Shown here piece by piece: positions 60,606-64,000 of a stretch of 64,000 bases of DNA. Every line of letters starts with the position of its first letter. The first letter of the stretch is position 1. Source of the stretch: Volvox africanus (Eukaryota; Chlorophyta; Chlorophyceae; Chlamydomonadales; Volvocaceae); contig BSDZ01000008.1 of NCBI GenBank assembly GCA_030268105.1, positions 372,001 through 436,000 on the forward strand. The letters run 5' to 3'. The translations under genes were made by a program, and so were the position numbers. The notes under the pieces were generated by a model. It made no database searches and was not told where the DNA came from. It was given only the letters and a program-made list of their open reading frames with translations.

Positions 60606-62790
60606 CACATTGCCAAACGTGCATTGTATATGATGGCTAGCTAGACAGCACAGCGGTGTGGCGGTTTGATAAAGACATACAAACATTTGGGCCGTGTTTC
60701 ATCAAAGCCTCACGCGCACGCACCCATGTCTCTCTCAAGTAAAGTATATTGACTGCGACACTTCAAATAACGCATCCATTTCTTCAGAAAACAGCAATAT
60801 CACGGCGACAGATGGTAAGTGATCGATCGTCCAAAACATGGTGGCAAAACCCAAAGACGCCCACCTAAAACCTGATGCTGACTAAAGATACCTAGCTAGC
60901 TAACCACCGTCGATTCCTGGTAGAATCGACCATTGTACGGCAGCACTCACTCGTCCGCATTGGCATAGAAGAACCAGTCAGCAACCTGGACGCCCTTCCG
61001 AGCCAGGACCAGCAGACCGCGAATGCCGTAAAGGGCCTGTAGGTACACAGGATAAAGCATGGGCGGCGTGTCTAGTCTCTCAGCCAGAAGGAAGGCAGAC
61101 AGCGGGGAGAGGGCGGGGAGAGAGCGGGGAGAGGGCGGGGAGAGAGCGGGGAGAGGGCGGGGAGAGGGCGGGGAGAGGGCGGGGAGAGAGCGGGGAGAGG
61201 GCGGGGAGAGGGCGGGGAACTTGAGGTAACGGCCAACGGGAAACGGGTTGGTGGAGCATCGAGCAAGTATGCGGTGAACCCCACTCACTGGCGACCATTG
61301 CTGCAGCTACAGCTGCCACGAGTACGGACAGATACACAAACAGACAGAAGGACCGACGTACGGTACGCACGCCTGCTGCCTGAGACCGCAGTGTGGTGCG
61401 AGCGAAGCTGTGATGTGTTTGAGTGCGTGGACCATGTAGCTCGGACCCCGCATATCAGAATGTACACTAGTCAAGTACTGCAAGTACCTGAGCGTGCTGG
61501 CTGACGCAGAGTGTGGTGTCGCAGACCTCTCCGGGCAGGTGGGCGTCCCAGCCCCACTCCGTTACCCACACCGGCTTGCCAGGCATGTTGAAGGTTCGCC
61601 AGGACATCATGTTGTTGACGGCTGAAGGGGCGGTGAGCAGTGAGCAGTGAGCAGTGAGCAGCGAGTAGTGGTTGGTAGTTGGTGGTTGGTGGGAGGGAAG
61701 TCAGATGGGGAAGTGCAACAAATTGAAAGCGGCGGTGCTAAGTGAAACCACTTAGTCGGTTAGTCCTCGTCGTACGTCGACACAGTTTTAAAGATAAGGT
61801 ATTACACAAACACCCTCACAATAGGTCCGAAACGGTTGGCAATCCAATTCTACTTTTAGCACGAATGGCTCGTACGATCGTACGGTACCAAATATAATTA
61901 ATGAATTATTTATTTATCTACTTATTTTAATCTCTTACCGTTCATGGTGCTGCCGGGGTGCTCCGGATGAACTCCGATCATTGTGCCGTTCAACTCGGGT
62001 GGTCGGAACCACGAGTAGACGTGCAGGTTGAGCACGTCCAGGAGCGGCGCGACGTCGGGCGGGATGCGGGCGCCTGGCGATGAGGATGACGATGACGATG
62101 ATGATGATGGGGAAGAGGAGGAGGAGGATGGGGAGGAGGAGGAGGATTAGGGGGAGGGGGATAGACGGATCAAAGGGGGGGGGGGAAGGGGGTAGAGGTA
62201 AAGAGTGACCAAAAGAGGGATCAGGACATTTCTGCTCTTCAAAACACTTGAATGAATGAAATGAGATTTGACATACCTCATACCCGCATACCCGCATCTA
62301 TCATCTGATGGCGCCCGGAGCTTACCGATGAAGTTACCGTTGTCGCCGTCCTCGGCGAAGGGGTTCCCGGCCTGGATGCACGGGTTCGGGTTAGTTAATC
62401 AGTTATTTGTTCGTTTGCTGAGTTTATGGGGAGGGTTCAGCACCGGCGCTCACATCAAGTGAGTCACTGAAGGCACCCCACCACCACCACGACCCGTACG
62501 GACATGGACGCCAAGGGCCCCCTTGCTTCCGCAGCTGTACGAACCTGTAGCGCGCAGGGCAGCAGCCGGAAGGTGGGGTCCGCGTCCTTGACGCCGCGGG
62601 CGAATCCGCGGAGCATCTGCGCCGAGGAGGGGAAGTCGAGAGGGGGGGGGGCGGGAAGAAATCGCGGGAGGAAAGGGGATGTGAAAAGACACTGGCCAGT
62701 CACGGGGGTGAAGATCCAGGTTACCTCCAGTAGCGGCGGGTTACCATGCCAGGTTAGGCAACGACGGTAATCGAGCTGGTAGCAGAACTA

Positions 62791-62828
<38 letters not shown>

Positions 62829-63941
62829 TATAGTATCTACCCCGCTAGGCTGCAGCCGTGCCCCCTAAAATTCATTCGTACATACTAAGCCTTCGTACGT
62901 CGTGAAAAAGAGCATTTGATGCAAAACCGATGCCGGGACCAAATGAGGAGTTGCGGATATGGGGGGGGGTGTATGAATGGGTCATGAATGGGTCATCAAT
63001 GGGTCATGGACAAAAGCCCACATACATACCGCTGCGTAGGTTGACGCGTTGAATCCAGTCCATGGCTCGTTGCCAAACTCCACCGCGTCCAAGCTCACGT
63101 TGGGGGGCGCACGTCCGGGACCAAAGTGAGATCCAAACTTGAAACCCAGCTTATAGGCTGTGTCCGTGACGTTGGGGCCCCAGGTCGCGGGGCCAAACAC
63201 GTCCCAGGTAAACTGAAAACTCGCATCCACCTGGGGGAGGGGGGGGAGGAGGGGGGAGGAGGGGGAGGAGGGGAGGGGAAGTCGAGCAAAAAACGAATGC
63301 TGAATGCTGGTACCGAAGAAACGAGGACTAACCACCGTGAAGGTGGAGGATGATGGCCGACGTCGTCCAAAGTCAGGAATGTGAAAAGCCAGGAGCTGTG
63401 ACGTAAAGACTATGTAGTCACCAAGGTCGCGAGTAAAAGCAGTAAAAAGAAGAAGAGAAACCGTAATTATGTAGGGGGGCGAGAAATCAGATGTAGCCGC
63501 AGGAGACGGCGAAATAGAAAATGAATACGGTTTTTTTATAACCATTGTCGTACATGCACGCACGCACAAATATAAAGATGCACACCTTGAGACCCGCCGC
63601 CTTCCAACCCACATACTCCTTGTCCCAGTCCAGCCACCACTGCCCGTCGGTGCCTGAGGGGGGGGAGAGGGCGGGGTGTGTGCAGGGTGTGTTGCTGTAG
63701 CGGATCTTCGTGTGAGGGTGTGGGTGTATGGGGGGGGTACTGGTGGTGGTGGTGGTATAAAGGGGCGGGGTTGGGTATGGCATCAGGTTACGTCAGATCA
63801 GATCTGGCGCAGTGCCCACCTGTCTTGGACATGGTGTCGTACTTGGGGTCGCGAGTCGGCAGCTTTACGTCCCAATTGACGCTGTGGTAGTTGCGGCCCC
63901 AGGAGGCCACCGGCGTGTAGTAGTCGGGGCCCTTGCCCACA
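58715..63941 (-). CDS. Secreted clan-A-type glycoside hydrolase (N-terminus beyond window)
   Basis: Minus-strand exons with consistent phases: 63820-63941, 63586-63653, 63030-63230, 62545-62616, 62326-62371, 61939-62073, 61488-61621, 60951-61036, 60446-60542, about 59251-59484, 58715-58852 (stop). About 444 residues are present. TIM-barrel landmarks are 'WWLDWDKEYVGWKAAGLK', 'FQFTWDVFGPATWG', the acid/base-type 'LDAVEFGNEPWTG', 'LDVLNLHVYSWF' and the nucleophile-type 'PVWVTEWGWDAHLP', then 'GVQVADWFFYANADE'. Glu in NEP after strand 4 and Glu near strand 7 are the clan-A pattern. A beta-rich C-terminal part follows ('SSAATHLVAW'-like, 'TWTLQVSGVPLVIQLAV'). Several NxS/T sites fit a secreted or wall-remodelling enzyme. 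The exact GH family (GH5/30/39-like) cannot be set by eye. The fifth-to-last joins are firm; the 59251 boundary is tentative. Confidence 0.7.
60112..60425. repeat. Pentanucleotide satellite (AGTAT)n then (AATAT)n
   Basis: About a dozen AGTAT units (to about 60185) pass into over 40 AATAT units, ending in an inverted ATTAT block. In the intron between glycoside hydrolase exons 60446-60542 and 59251-59484, starting 20 bases from a splice donor. Confidence 0.97.
61101..61220. repeat. 11-bp purine-rich minisatellite
   Basis: About eleven copies of (A/G)GCGGGGAGAG in a glycoside hydrolase intron (61037-61487), almost free of pyrimidines except one C per unit. Confidence 0.95.
62793..62824. repeat. 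(CA)n microsatellite
   Basis: About 16 CA units in a glycoside hydrolase intron. Confidence 0.95.
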
Positions 63942-64000
63942 CTGCAGGTAAGACACGAGATGAGATATGAAAGGAAATTTAATCGAATCCCCAGTCCCCA

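Noticed and set aside
61072..61370. Minus-strand Pro/Ser/Leu repeat proteins
   Set aside because: Direct translations of the 11-bp minisatellite inside a hydrolase intron.
1..64000. CRISPR arrays, operons, prophage or bacterial defence islands
   Set aside because: The window is spliced eukaryotic DNA; no spaced repeats or prokaryotic gene layout are present.

Overview
This is a eukaryotic nuclear window with intron-rich, moderately GC-rich genes and many microsatellites. The best fit is a flagellated chlorophyte green alga, probably volvocine or a close chlorophycean. The evidence for this is: a complete IFT122 (intraflagellar transport complex A, so the cell builds flagella); a YchF GTPase of cyanobacterial/plastid type; introns in the core histone genes together with an animal/algal-type histone 3' stem-loop; and Gln/Ala/Gly/His low-complexity tracts. 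The species call is inference. Exon joins quoted below were read by hand from splice sites, reading phase and family conservation. For bystin, IFT122, OGG1 and the ataxin-2 gene the summed exon lengths divide exactly by three.

Layout, left to right. 0.3-1.3 kb: end of an unidentified membrane protein (+). 3.7-6.6 kb: SirB1/transglutaminase-like protein with a helical tail (-). 8.0-9.5 kb: divergent H2A (-) / H2B (+) pair, each gene with one intron. 9.8-10.6 kb: LITAF-domain protein (-). 11.3-14.0 kb: Mediator subunit MED7 (-). 14.4-20.8 kb: bystin/ENP1 (+), with three identical tRNA-Pro(UGG) genes inside two of its introns. 22.7-28.8 kb: ataxin-2-like protein with Lsm, LsmAD, poly-Gln and PAM2 (-). 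29.3-33.0 kb: 8-oxoguanine DNA glycosylase OGG1 (+). 35.0-45.0 kb: IFT122 with 26 exons (+). 46.7-47.2 kb: 3' exons of an unknown gene. 47.4-49.3 kb: decayed LINE (-). 49.4-51.3 kb: a diverged ~200 bp direct-repeat pair enclosing Gln-rich coding sequence. 51.8-55.3 kb: YchF (+). 58.7-64.0 kb: C-terminal two-thirds of a clan-A-type glycoside hydrolase (-), running off the right edge.

Most genes are housekeeping: chromatin, transcription (MED7), ribosome assembly (bystin), translation/mRNA (tRNA-Pro, ataxin-2, YchF), DNA repair (OGG1) and cilia (IFT122). They are not a functional cluster. Several are arranged head to head over short intergenic regions (H2A/H2B, MED7/bystin, ataxin-2/OGG1), which suggests shared promoters. 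I saw no CRISPR, operon, phage or defence-type system. The most unusual points are the nested tRNA-Pro trio, a GC-AG intron in MED7, the pure-CAA poly-Gln tract in the ataxin-2 homologue, a 17-bp perfect hairpin inside an IFT122 intron, and the direct-repeat element near 50 kb.
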